From positions 1 to 27,376 of the forward strand of contig DAIMDW010000047.1 in assembly GCA_036725605.1 (NCBI GenBank): a stretch of 27,376 nucleotides of DNA, given 5' to 3'. The notes below the pieces were generated by a model. That model was not told the DNA's origin. It made no database searches and saw only the letters and a program-made list of their open reading frames with translations. Numbering within the stretch: position 1 is the stretch's first letter; each line of letters starts with the position of its first letter. The translations under genes and the position numbers were made by a program. This DNA comes from CALBTQ01 sp036725605. Its GTDB lineage: Bacteria; Lernaellota; Lernaellaia; Lernaellales; Lernaellaceae. Positions 7,581 to 14,676 of the stretch are shown here, one piece after another.

Positions 7581-9413
7581 TCAATCCTGATCGTCGATGT
7601 AGCCGAAGTAGCGCGCCATCCAGTAGGGCAACAGGTAGTCGGCCGGCTGAATCACGTACTGGTCGTTGGCCGTGCACGACTGGTGCTCGTAGGGGTTGGA
7701 CCACCAGGTGAACGTCTTCGGGCAACGCTGATAGACCGGCACCGGATCGAAGGTCAGATACTCGTCGTCGAAGCGGCTCTCGCAGGTCAGGTCGGTCGGG
7801 TACAGATCCTCGCCCACTTCCAGGTCGACCATCGTTTTGCTTTCCGGGAACTGGCGCAGGCCGCAAACCGCGTCGTTGATCGCCGTCACGTCCTGCCCGG
7901 TCGAGTCGGGCCCTACGCGCTTCATCGACGCGTACATCAACGACCAGGCCGCGTTGTGCTGCATGGCCATGCGCCGCTCGTTGTCCTTGAAGTGGAACAT
8001 ATAATCTTCCAGCGCCTGCTGGTACATCGCGCGCATCGCCGGATCGTTCTCGAACCAGATCAGCGTGAACATGTGGCAAAAGGCCATCGCCATGTTGTTC
8101 CAGTTCGATTTGCAGCCGCGCGGGCCGATGTACAGGCCCATCAACCACAGCCAGTTCTGGTAGGGCATCGGCGGGGTGAGGAACTGGTCGATGCAGTCGT
8201 TGGGACCTTCCTTTTGCAACAGGCAGTTGTCGTAGTAGTCGCGCAGGTCTTCGCGGTCCGAGGCGATTGCGCCCTGCAGCACCATGTTCAGGCCCATCAC
8301 CGCGTTGAAGCCGGGGAAGTCGGTCAGCGCCAGCAGCCAGAAGCGGCCGTGCTCGGTGATGCGTCCGTCCCAATCGACGAAGGCCATGTCGTTTTGCATC
8401 AGGTGTTCGGCGACGTCCTCGAGCAGCGCGGCCGCGCGGTTGCGCACGCCCTCGTCGTCGACCAGCTTGTACACCGCGCCCAACGCCAGCATGTGCCCGG
8501 CGTACTCGTCCTGGCTGACGTTGTCGAGCCAGCAATAGCCGGCGTATTCGGCGGGCACCTGATGATCCGTGCGCACGAACGCCGCTTCGTCCTCGTCGTA
8601 CACCAGGATCGTGCCGTCGGTGTCGACCTTCACCCACTGGTTGTCGTCCTTTTCCGGATCGACCGTGTATTGCAGCGGATCGGCCGGGCAGTTCATCCCG
8701 GTGATGCCCGGCGTGATGTACTCGCGCGTATAGATGCCGTCGACGCCGGTGATGCGCATGCCGATCTCCAGGCCGTCCATGAGCACGTGCAGGTTGTCGA
8801 GCGCTTCCTGCTCGTGGGTAACCGCGTAGCGGAAGGCCTGCGAGGCGACGTACAAACCGGTCCACAGGCCGTCGTTTTCGCCCGGATGCCAGTTGATGAC
8901 GTCGTCGTACGTGCCGTCCTCTTCGGTCAACGGCGCGGGCAGCGTCGCGTGATGGATGCGTCCGTGATCCGGATGCAGATGCAGCCGGGTCGCCAGCTCG
9001 TCGTAGTGCGCGGCCTTGTCGGCCAGCGTTGCCGCGGTGGCGTTCGGATCGTCCGCACAATCGTCGATCACCGGCGAACCGTAGGTCCACGGATCGACGC
9101 AGGCGCCGTCTTCGCAGACCTGCCCGTAATCGGCCATGCACTCGATCGTCGTCCATTGGCCGTCGATGCACTGTTCGGCCTGCATGATGTCTTGCGAGCA
9201 GCGCTTATCGCCCTCTTCGCACTCGGCGGTGTCGTCATCGTCGTCGTCGGGCGTCGCGTCGTCGTCATCGTCGCCGGTGTCGTCGTCGTCATCATCATCG
9301 GCGGAATCATCATTGTCGTCGTTGTCGTCGTCATCGTCCCCGCAGGCGCCGGCCAGCAGCGGCAACGACAAGAGCAGCGCGATCAGCAACAGGTGAAACA
9401 TCCGGATCTTCAT
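7581..9413 (-). CDS. Asp-stalked lipoprotein with Cys-rich motif and probable (alpha/alpha)6 domain
   Basis: 610 residues. A signal peptide ends in lipobox LAGAC (Cys24), followed at once by an Asp-rich stalk (about 26-62). Residues about 64-110 hold a Cys-rich module (C..G..RC, EQCIDGQW, VCEDGACV) like the short repeats common in myxobacterial surface proteins. The rest (about 130-610) is mostly helical with alternating hairpins, for example NDGLWTGLYVASQAFRYA and LDNVSQDEYAGHMLALGAVY. That pattern is seen in six-hairpin glycosidase-like toroids. I cannot assign catalytic residues, so a sugar-related role is only an inference. The start is supported by AAGGAG seven bases upstream. A small CTGGTT/AACCAG hairpin lies in its leader at 9431-9449. 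Confidence 0.75.
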   Translation of the reverse strand: MKIRMFHLLLIALLLSLPLLAGACGDDDDDNDDNDDSADDDDDDDTGDDDDDATPDDDDDDTAECEEGDKRCSQDIMQAEQCIDGQWTTIECMADYGQVCEDGACVDPWTYGSPVIDDCADDPNATAATLADKAAHYDELATRLHLHPDHGRIHHATLPAPLTEEDGTYDDVINWHPGENDGLWTGLYVASQAFRYAVTHEQEALDNLHVLMDGLEIGMRITGVDGIYTREYITPGITGMNCPADPLQYTVDPEKDDNQWVKVDTDGTILVYDEDEAAFVRTDHQVPAEYAGYCWLDNVSQDEYAGHMLALGAVYKLVDDEGVRNRAAALLEDVAEHLMQNDMAFVDWDGRITEHGRFWLLALTDFPGFNAVMGLNMVLQGAIASDREDLRDYYDNCLLQKEGPNDCIDQFLTPPMPYQNWLWLMGLYIGPRGCKSNWNNMAMAFCHMFTLIWFENDPAMRAMYQQALEDYMFHFKDNERRMAMQHNAAWSLMYASMKRVGPDSTGQDVTAINDAVCGLRQFPESKTMVDLEVGEDLYPTDLTCESRFDDEYLTFDPVPVYQRCPKTFTWWSNPYEHQSCTANDQYVIQPADYLLPYWMARYFGYIDDQD

Positions 9414-9531
9414 GGCCCGACTCCTTGCGGCTGGTTTTCTCGCAACCAGATTAACACGGCTCGTTGTTCATCGAAAGAATGAAAACGCGGTGCGGGGGTT
9501 ATCCGGAACCGTTTACCGAAGTGGCGGGTGG

Positions 9532-9572
9532 CACTGTTTTGCGAGCGAAGGCAATGAGCGAGCATAACAGTG
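9532..9572. repeat. extragenic palindrome, copy 1
   Basis: CACTGTT at 9532-9538 pairs with AACAGTG at 9566-9572, and the four bases inside each arm pair with one mismatch. The loop contains GCGAGCGAAGGCAATGAGCG. The left arm is preceded by GGTGG, so GTGGCAC is formed at its edge. REP-like. Confidence 0.6.
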
Positions 9573-9598
9573 GAAAACAAAAATCAGGTTTGGACCAG

Positions 9599-9626
9599 CA
9601 CACCTTTGGCTGTCGCCAAAAGTGTG
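9599..9626. repeat. extragenic palindrome, copy 2
   Basis: CACAC and TTTGGC (9599-9610, one mismatch between) pair with GCCAAA and GTGTG (9615-9626) around a 4-base loop TGTC. It is followed by GGCAC. No T run follows, so a terminator is unlikely. Confidence 0.65.
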
Positions 9627-9658
9627 GCACACAAAAGAATGACCTTCTTTCCGTGTGC

Positions 9659-9688
9659 CATAGTTTACGCCGTCAGGCGCAAGCTGTG
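9659..9688. repeat. extragenic palindrome, copy 3
   Basis: CATAGTTTACGCC (9659-9671) pairs with GGCGCAAGCTGTG (9676-9688) at 12 of 13 positions, counting two G-U pairs, around GTCA. It is preceded by GTGTGC. Arms and flank resemble the palindrome at 14406-14435. Confidence 0.65.
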
Positions 9689-9724
9689 CATTGTTGGACC
9701 GTCGGCGGCGTGGTACGCTGGCGC

Positions 9725-11482
9725 ATGTTTCGCGCGCCGTGGCGTTATTTAATTTTCCTGCTTCTCTCGCTGTGGTTTGCCGCCGGGATCGACGGCGCGC
9801 ACGCCCCGGCCGAGCGCCTGTTTTATGCGCAAACGCGCGCGCTGGCCCGCCTGTCGGTCGACCTGTCCCTCGACATCGAAGCGCTGGAACTGTCCGAGGT
9901 GCTCGGCGAAAAAACCGTCGCGCCCGAACGTCCCGGCGTGGCGCTGGTCGCGCTGCCCTTCTACGCGCTGGGGCGGATGGTCGGCAAAATGACCGGCGAC
10001 GATCCGCGCGATCCCCGCGGCCTGACCGCGCAACTGACCTCGTTGGCCGCCGCCTTCGCCGCCGCCGCGGCCGTGCTCGCGCTGATGCAGGCCGGGCTGG
10101 CCATGGGTTTGCGCCGCCACTCCACCGTGATCATGGGAATCCTCATCGCCGTGGCCACGCCGCTGTGGCCCTACGGCGCGCGGTTGGCCCCGCCGGCCTT
10201 CGGTCTGCTGGCGCTGGCCTGGATCGTCTTCCCGCTGCTGCGCATCGATCACGAAGACTCCCGCGTGTCGCTGCGGTGGATGCTCGGCGTCGGGTTGGGA
10301 CTGGCCCTGCTGCTGGACGACGTGTTTCTGCTTTGCCTGCCGCTGCTGGCCCTGTGGGCGCTGGTGCGCCTGCCGCGGTTGATCGGCCGCCCGGGCAATT
10401 TGATGGCCTTCGCGCTGCCGCTGATGTTGGCCGGCGCGGTGTTCGCCTGGCACAACCATCACGCCTACGGCGGCATGTTCGACGCGCCCGACGGCATGGC
10501 GATTCACGCGCACCTGCTGCAAACCTACCTGAACGCGCCGCTCAAACAAACGACCTCGTTTTTCTCCCATCACCTGTGGCCCGGCGCGAAATTTCTGCTG
10601 GTCAATTCCGGCCCGATGGGCGAAGCGCTGGCCCGCGCACGACACTTGCCCGACGCGTTGCGCGTGGTCGATTTTCGCGGCGCGTTCACCTGGTGCCCGC
10701 TGCTGTGGCTGGGCTTTCTCGGCGGTTGGGCGCTCGGGCGCGACCCCGACGTCAAAGGCGTGCAGCGCCTGCTGATGCTGTTTTTCCTCGCCGCGATCGG
10801 CCTGCGCGGCGTGGCGCAGGAAATGACGCCGCCGTACCTGTACGACATCGCCGTTACGCTGCCGTTCTGGCTGGCGTGGCTGCTGGGCGTGGGCTTTTTC
10901 ATCGAGTACCACGTGCTGAGCATGCGCGGGAAAATCTTCAAAATTCTGTTCGTCGCCGCGCTGCTGTTGTTCCTGGCCGTCGCCATCGGCAACGCGACGA
11001 TGGCCGTGGCGCGCCACCATCTCGGCCCGGCTCCGCGCACGGTCGTCAATTGGTTCGCCGCGCCCGCCGCGAACGAACCGTCAGCCGCCGGCGAAGCGCT
11101 CGCCGAACTGCCCGCCGTGTCGCGCGCGGATTATTTCTCCGACCTCAACCAGGCGGTCGAGTGGGCGGCGCACGAACCGGCTTCGCTGGCGCGCACGCTC
11201 TGGCCGGGCGCGAACAATCTGCCGCTTTACCTGCCGTTGCTGATCGCCCTGGGATTGCTGCCCGCGCTGGCCGGCGGTTTGATGATCATCGTGCTGCGTC
11301 GCCGTAGGGAAGAACTCGACGAGGACGAGGACGAGGAGGATCTTCCCGCGCCCGTTACGCCGCGCCGGCGCGCCACGGATCGTCGTGAGCCGGACGAGGA
11401 GGACGACGAGGACGACGAAGAGGATTTCGACGAGCCGGATGAAGACGAGGACGAGGACGAGGAAGACGACGAGGACGATTAA
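9725..11482 (+). CDS. multi-pass membrane protein, possible GT-C-type glycosyltransferase, with acidic C-terminal tail
   Basis: 585 residues from ATG 9725. A GTG at 9710 in the same frame is the main alternative; neither has a clear Shine-Dalgarno sequence. There are roughly ten hydrophobic segments: about 5-20, 60-78, 100-125, 132-170, 185-215, 225-245, 325-345, 350-370, 375-400, 405-430 and 505-525. The N-terminal loop contains ERPGVALVALPFYALG, resembling the PG..L...P.YALG pattern of bacterial GT-C/PMT-like enzymes that use lipid-linked sugars. I see no decisive catalytic motif, so this stays tentative. The last 55 residues after the final membrane segment are almost entirely Asp and Glu with a basic patch (RRRATDRR), probably cytoplasmic. 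It converges with the next gene through a shared stop. Confidence 0.65.
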   Translation: MFRAPWRYLIFLLLSLWFAAGIDGAHAPAERLFYAQTRALARLSVDLSLDIEALELSEVLGEKTVAPERPGVALVALPFYALGRMVGKMTGDDPRDPRGLTAQLTSLAAAFAAAAAVLALMQAGLAMGLRRHSTVIMGILIAVATPLWPYGARLAPPAFGLLALAWIVFPLLRIDHEDSRVSLRWMLGVGLGLALLLDDVFLLCLPLLALWALVRLPRLIGRPGNLMAFALPLMLAGAVFAWHNHHAYGGMFDAPDGMAIHAHLLQTYLNAPLKQTTSFFSHHLWPGAKFLLVNSGPMGEALARARHLPDALRVVDFRGAFTWCPLLWLGFLGGWALGRDPDVKGVQRLLMLFFLAAIGLRGVAQEMTPPYLYDIAVTLPFWLAWLLGVGFFIEYHVLSMRGKIFKILFVAALLLFLAVAIGNATMAVARHHLGPAPRTVVNWFAAPAANEPSAAGEALAELPAVSRADYFSDLNQAVEWAAHEPASLARTLWPGANNLPLYLPLLIALGLLPALAGGLMIIVLRRRREELDEDEDEEDLPAPVTPRRRATDRREPDEEDDEDDEEDFDEPDEDEDEDEEDDEDD

Positions 11483-12789
11483 TCGTTGACCAACTGCGCC
11501 GGGGTCGCGGGACTGAGCATGACGTCGGCATCCAGCACGCCGTGCGGCGCTTCGATGTCGACCACCAGCGGCAGGAAATTTCCCGCTCCTTCATATGCCA
11601 GCACCACGTCGGCACGCACGATCTCGCGGTCGCCCGCGTTCATCGTCAGCATCGTGGGCGTCAGTTCCTCGTCGTTGAAGGTGATGCGGATTTGCACGTC
11701 GTGCGGATCGTGCGTTTCCACCTCGACCCACAAATGCCGATTAAGCGCGCGCGCCAACGTCTCGCCGCGAATTTCGATTTTGGTCGCGGCCGACTGCGGG
11801 AAGGAATCGCGCTGCGCCAGCCAGTAGGTTTGCGGCCCATTGTTGATCCGGCTGTAGAAGTGCAGGTAATACAGCCCGCCGGTGTTGGTTTCCGGCGCGA
11901 TCGCCATGTCGGCCTCCTGCGGGTTGAGCAACTTGAATCCGCCGGTCGGCCGATCGGCCAGCCGCCACCCCGACATGCGCAGGTAACTGTTGTTCGATCC
12001 CGGATCGACCGACTCGCCCCAGCGGAATTTCGTCTGGCACATGAACCGCGCCGCCGCGCCGTGGGCGAACACGCAATGCTTGGGCGCATCCAGGCGCAGT
12101 CCCTCGTGCTGCAACGCGCGCGCGACGTGCACGAACTGCGACACGTGCCGCACCCGCCGCAGCATTTCCAGCGAGGAATCATAACCGCGTTCCAGCCCGG
12201 CCTGCGTATAGGGAAATTCGCCGCCGCTGCTGCCGCGATGCGCCAGGCGCACGCGTTCGGCGACGATGAAGAGCATGAAGACCATCAACACGACCCAGAC
12301 CACGCGCACCAGGCGACGCTTTGTTTGGCGGTTGATCCACTCCCTGATCGGGACGAAGGACCGGCCCAGGGTGATCGCCAGCGCGTACATTCCCAGCGCG
12401 GCGGGCGTCACCCAATACATGTAGGGCGAAGGCAGCAGGTCGGACCAGCCGGGGTAGCCGGCCATGAGCACCACGGCCATGAGCGCCGAAGCGACCAGGG
12501 GCGACAGCAAGCGACGCAGGGCGATATAGGAAAGCAGCGCCGCGCCGAGAATCCACAAAGCCGAACCGATGAAGATCGTCGCCGGGTCGGGCCAGATTTC
12601 GCGCAGCAGGTAGGCGCTGATCAAGGGGAAGTTTCTGGCCGGTTGATCGATGCCGCGCAGCCACTCCAGCCGTTCGGGCAGCACGATGCCGCCGCTGAGC
12701 ACGGCCGCATGCGCCAACACCGCTCCCGTGATCGGCAGCAACAATTCGAGCATGGCGCTAGGGAACGGCTGCTCCCGATCGTCCGGCAC
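11479..12789 (-). CDS. multi-pass membrane protein with C-terminal soluble domain, unknown function
   Basis: 436 residues. The start is GTG at 12789, chosen because GGGAG lies seven bases upstream. Residues about 13-190 contain five or six hydrophobic segments, for example ITGAVLAHAAVLSGGIVL, IFIGSALWILGAALLSYIAL and VVWVVLMVFMLFIVAE. The remaining 240 residues are soluble, mixed alpha/beta, and probably extracytoplasmic. They end in beta-rich segments that mention no known motif to me. I do not recognise the family. It is transcribed away from the metalloprotease gene (12910) and converges with the putative GT-C gene, and the four bases TTAA at 11479-11482 contain the stop codons of both. 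Confidence 0.65.
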   Translation of the reverse strand: MPDDREQPFPSAMLELLLPITGAVLAHAAVLSGGIVLPERLEWLRGIDQPARNFPLISAYLLREIWPDPATIFIGSALWILGAALLSYIALRRLLSPLVASALMAVVLMAGYPGWSDLLPSPYMYWVTPAALGMYALAITLGRSFVPIREWINRQTKRRLVRVVWVVLMVFMLFIVAERVRLAHRGSSGGEFPYTQAGLERGYDSSLEMLRRVRHVSQFVHVARALQHEGLRLDAPKHCVFAHGAAARFMCQTKFRWGESVDPGSNNSYLRMSGWRLADRPTGGFKLLNPQEADMAIAPETNTGGLYYLHFYSRINNGPQTYWLAQRDSFPQSAATKIEIRGETLARALNRHLWVEVETHDPHDVQIRITFNDEELTPTMLTMNAGDREIVRADVVLAYEGAGNFLPLVVDIEAPHGVLDADVMLSPATPAQLVND

Positions 12790-12909
12790 GACTGTTCTCC
12801 CATTGGTCGTAAGTAAAAATCCTGCCGAATAGAATACGGATCACGGCGCTTGCCTGCAAGTCACCGGGAGGTTAAGTTCCAACGAACGATGCAACCCCGG
12901 GAGTTCGGT

Positions 12910-14385
12910 ATGAAAAAAACGATTTTCGCCCTGACCGTCATCCTCGTGCTGACCGCCGCGATCGTCTCGGCGGCGCCGCGCGGTGAAACGCTGTTGCGCC
13001 CATATTTACAGTACGCCGGGCCGTTGGCCGCGCCGACCAAGGAAGCGCCGCCGCAGGTGGGCGACGCGCGGCAGTTCTGGGGCTGGGACCTGTCGCAGAT
13101 GCCGCCGGCCGACGTGCAGATTCAGGCGACCTGTCGCGGCGTGAGCGACCACGGGTACGTTTTCGTCGCCGACGATCAGTGGAACGTGGCGATGGATCAG
13201 AGCGACGTCGACGCCATTTTGCAGGCCTGGGACGAGGCGACGCCCGCCGGGTCGGTCGACGAGAACGCGGGCATCTATGACATCGAGACCGACGTCTACG
13301 GACCCGAACCCGACGTCGACGGCTGGCCGGGCGTGGTGCTGTTTTATTACGAAATCGGCTGCTTCATGGGCCAGTGTTTCGACGGCTTTTATCGCTATGA
13401 CGACCAGGGCGTCGGCGTGACCAGCAACCAACTGGACATGCTGCACCTGGAGGCGACGCAATCCGCGCCGGCCGGCGATTACATGCTGGGCGTGGCCGCG
13501 CACGAGTTCAACCACATGATCCAGATGACCTACGACCTCAACGAGGCGATGTGGTTGTCCGAGGCGCTGGCCGAAGCGGCGATGCTGGTCACCGGCTACA
13601 ACACCGACACCGCGTGGCTGGCCGACTTCGTCGCCAATCCCGACACGTCCTTCTGGGACGACGGCGAAACGACGCACTACGGCGCGGCGTTGCTGTTGGG
13701 CGCGTATCTGTACCAGGTCGGCGGGGCCGAGTTGCTTACCGCGATCACCGCCGACGGCGACGACGGCGAATCGAGCGTCGACACGCAACTACAAACGCTG
13801 TCGGGCACGACCTTCAACGCCTTCTTCGGCGACATGGCCGCGGCGATCGCCGCCGATTTCGCGGACCTGCCGATGCCGGCGGAACTCGATCCCAACCTGG
13901 GCGGCTTCACGCTGCTGGACCTGGGCGAGATCGCCTGGACCGACGAACAAACGCCCGACCTCGAACCGTTCACCATCGACTTCGAAGTGCCCGCCGGCGC
14001 GCTGCTGGCCTATCGTTTCACCGTCGCCGGCACGGCGAACATGACCGCGCTGAATTTCTCCGGCGACGGCGCATCGATGATCGAAGGCGCGCTGCTGGAT
14101 CTGCGCGACGACGAAATGACCGCGCAACGCTTCAACGCCGGGTGGGATAGCTGGCCGCAGGTCAACGCATCCTTCGAGGGTGACGCCGCGCTGCTGCTGG
14201 TGCTGGCCAATCCGCAACACAGCGAGGCCGTCGGCGCCGTGGAACTCGACTTCGACTACCAACAGGAAACGCCCGACGACGACGCGGACGACGATGACGA
14301 CGATGACGACGACGACGATGATGACGACGATGATGATAGCGGCGACGACGACGACGATGACGACGACGATGGGTGCGGCTGCTGA
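12910..14385 (+). CDS. secreted HExxH zinc metalloprotease with Asp-rich GCGC C-terminus
   Basis: 491 residues from ATG 12910, with GGGAG six bases upstream; an in-frame ATG at 12850 would bury the signal peptide. Residues 1-21 are a Sec signal peptide. The zinc-binding motif is HEFNH (His198, Glu199, His202), and WLSEALAEA supplies the third ligand candidate Glu218. This gluzincin arrangement resembles the hyicolysin (M30) and immune-inhibitor-like families. Residues about 330-450 form a beta-rich C-terminal domain. From about residue 456 the chain is Asp-rich and ends GCGC, exactly like the C25 protease. Expected to be exported and possibly surface-held. A TAGAAT hexamer at 12830-12835 may be its -10, but no good -35 matches it. 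Confidence 0.85.
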   Translation: MKKTIFALTVILVLTAAIVSAAPRGETLLRPYLQYAGPLAAPTKEAPPQVGDARQFWGWDLSQMPPADVQIQATCRGVSDHGYVFVADDQWNVAMDQSDVDAILQAWDEATPAGSVDENAGIYDIETDVYGPEPDVDGWPGVVLFYYEIGCFMGQCFDGFYRYDDQGVGVTSNQLDMLHLEATQSAPAGDYMLGVAAHEFNHMIQMTYDLNEAMWLSEALAEAAMLVTGYNTDTAWLADFVANPDTSFWDDGETTHYGAALLLGAYLYQVGGAELLTAITADGDDGESSVDTQLQTLSGTTFNAFFGDMAAAIAADFADLPMPAELDPNLGGFTLLDLGEIAWTDEQTPDLEPFTIDFEVPAGALLAYRFTVAGTANMTALNFSGDGASMIEGALLDLRDDEMTAQRFNAGWDSWPQVNASFEGDAALLLVLANPQHSEAVGAVELDFDYQQETPDDDADDDDDDDDDDDDDDDDDSGDDDDDDDDDGCGC

Positions 14386-14405
14386 AAACGCGGAATGCCG
14401 TGTGC

Positions 14406-14435
14406 CACAGTTTTCGCCATTTGGCGAAAGCTGTG
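14406..14435. repeat. extragenic palindrome, copy 4
   Basis: CACAGTTTTCGCCA (14406-14419) pairs with TGGCGAAAGCTGTG (14422-14435) at all 14 positions, one of them G-T. It is preceded by GTGTGC and strongly resembles the palindrome at 9659-9688. No T run follows. Confidence 0.75.
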
Positions 14436-14451
14436 CTCGTCAACATTCAAA

Positions 14452-14482
14452 CACGGCCATGTTCCTGCGGAACAAGACCGTG
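14452..14482. repeat. extragenic palindrome, copy 5
   Basis: CACGG (14452-14456) pairs with CCGTG (14478-14482), and TGTTCC pairs with GGAACA inside, around a TGC loop. GGCAC follows directly, so the GTGGCAC edge seen at 9529-9534 recurs. Confidence 0.6.
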
Positions 14483-14505
14483 GCACCCGGCGCAACCATT
14501 GATTT

Positions 14506-14535
14506 AAAAAAAAGAACGGCCGCCATAGGCCGTTC
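14506..14535 (-). terminator. terminator of the MBOAT operon (bidirectional)
   Basis: GAACGGCC (14514-14521) and GGCCGTTC (14528-14535) form a perfect 8-bp stem with a 6-base loop. On the minus strand it is followed by eight T (14506-14513), ideal for ending the acyltransferase operon. On the plus strand TCTTT follows, so it may also stop the metalloprotease transcript. Confidence 0.85.
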
Positions 14536-14558
14536 TCTTTGTCGGCAGGTGGTGGAAA

Positions 14559-14672
14559 TCAGAACATCGCGTAGATGAATTCCTGGGCTACGCCGGCGAA
14601 CAACAGCGCGGTGGTGAACAGACCCCAGGCCGCCAGGGCGATGCCGAATTCCTTGAGCGTCTCTTTGTTCAT
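14559..14672 (-). CDS. 37-residue DltX-like transmembrane microprotein with C-terminal FIYAMF acyl-shuttle motif
   Basis: Easily missed short gene: ATG at 14672, TGA at 14559. A good GGGGAG lies eight bases upstream, inside the end of the MBOAT gene, and only four bases separate the MBOAT stop from this ATG. The protein has a short charged N-terminus (MNKETLKEF), one hydrophobic helix (about residues 10-30) and ends QEFIYAMF. The last six residues, Phe32-Ile-Tyr34-Ala-Met-Phe37, fit the C-terminal hexapeptide (FIYxxF type) of DltX. In Dlt systems the MBOAT loads an acyl group on the Tyr of this motif, which hands it to the Ser of the DltD transferase. Neighbours here are an MBOAT and an SGNH protein, so Tyr34 is inferred to be the acyl carrier. 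The length, start signal and motif are seen; the function is inference. Confidence 0.8.
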   Translation of the reverse strand: MNKETLKEFGIALAAWGLFTTALLFAGVAQEFIYAMF

Positions 14673-14676
14673 CTCA

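Larger units (their letters stand above)
9414..9724. other. intergenic region packed with palindromes
   Basis: The space between the divergent genes at 9413 and 9725 contains three imperfect inverted repeats listed separately, each next to GTGGCAC or GTGTGCC. A frame open from 9464 into the downstream membrane protein runs through these palindromes and is not likely to be translated. No strong promoter was recognised for either gene. Confidence 0.5.

Noticed and set aside
7683..9482. 599-codon plus-strand frame opposite the Asp-stalked lipoprotein
   Set aside because: Shadow of the real minus-strand gene, which has a lipobox, a strong ribosome-binding site and domain-like sequence.
9464..9724. 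N-terminal extension of the GT-C-like membrane protein
   Set aside because: The open frame runs through palindromic repeats and gives no sensible protein; the hydrophobic N-terminus begins at the ATG at 9725.
14406..14482. Palindromes after the metalloprotease as terminators
   Set aside because: Neither is followed by a T run; the genuine terminator is the GAACGGCC stem at 14514-14535.
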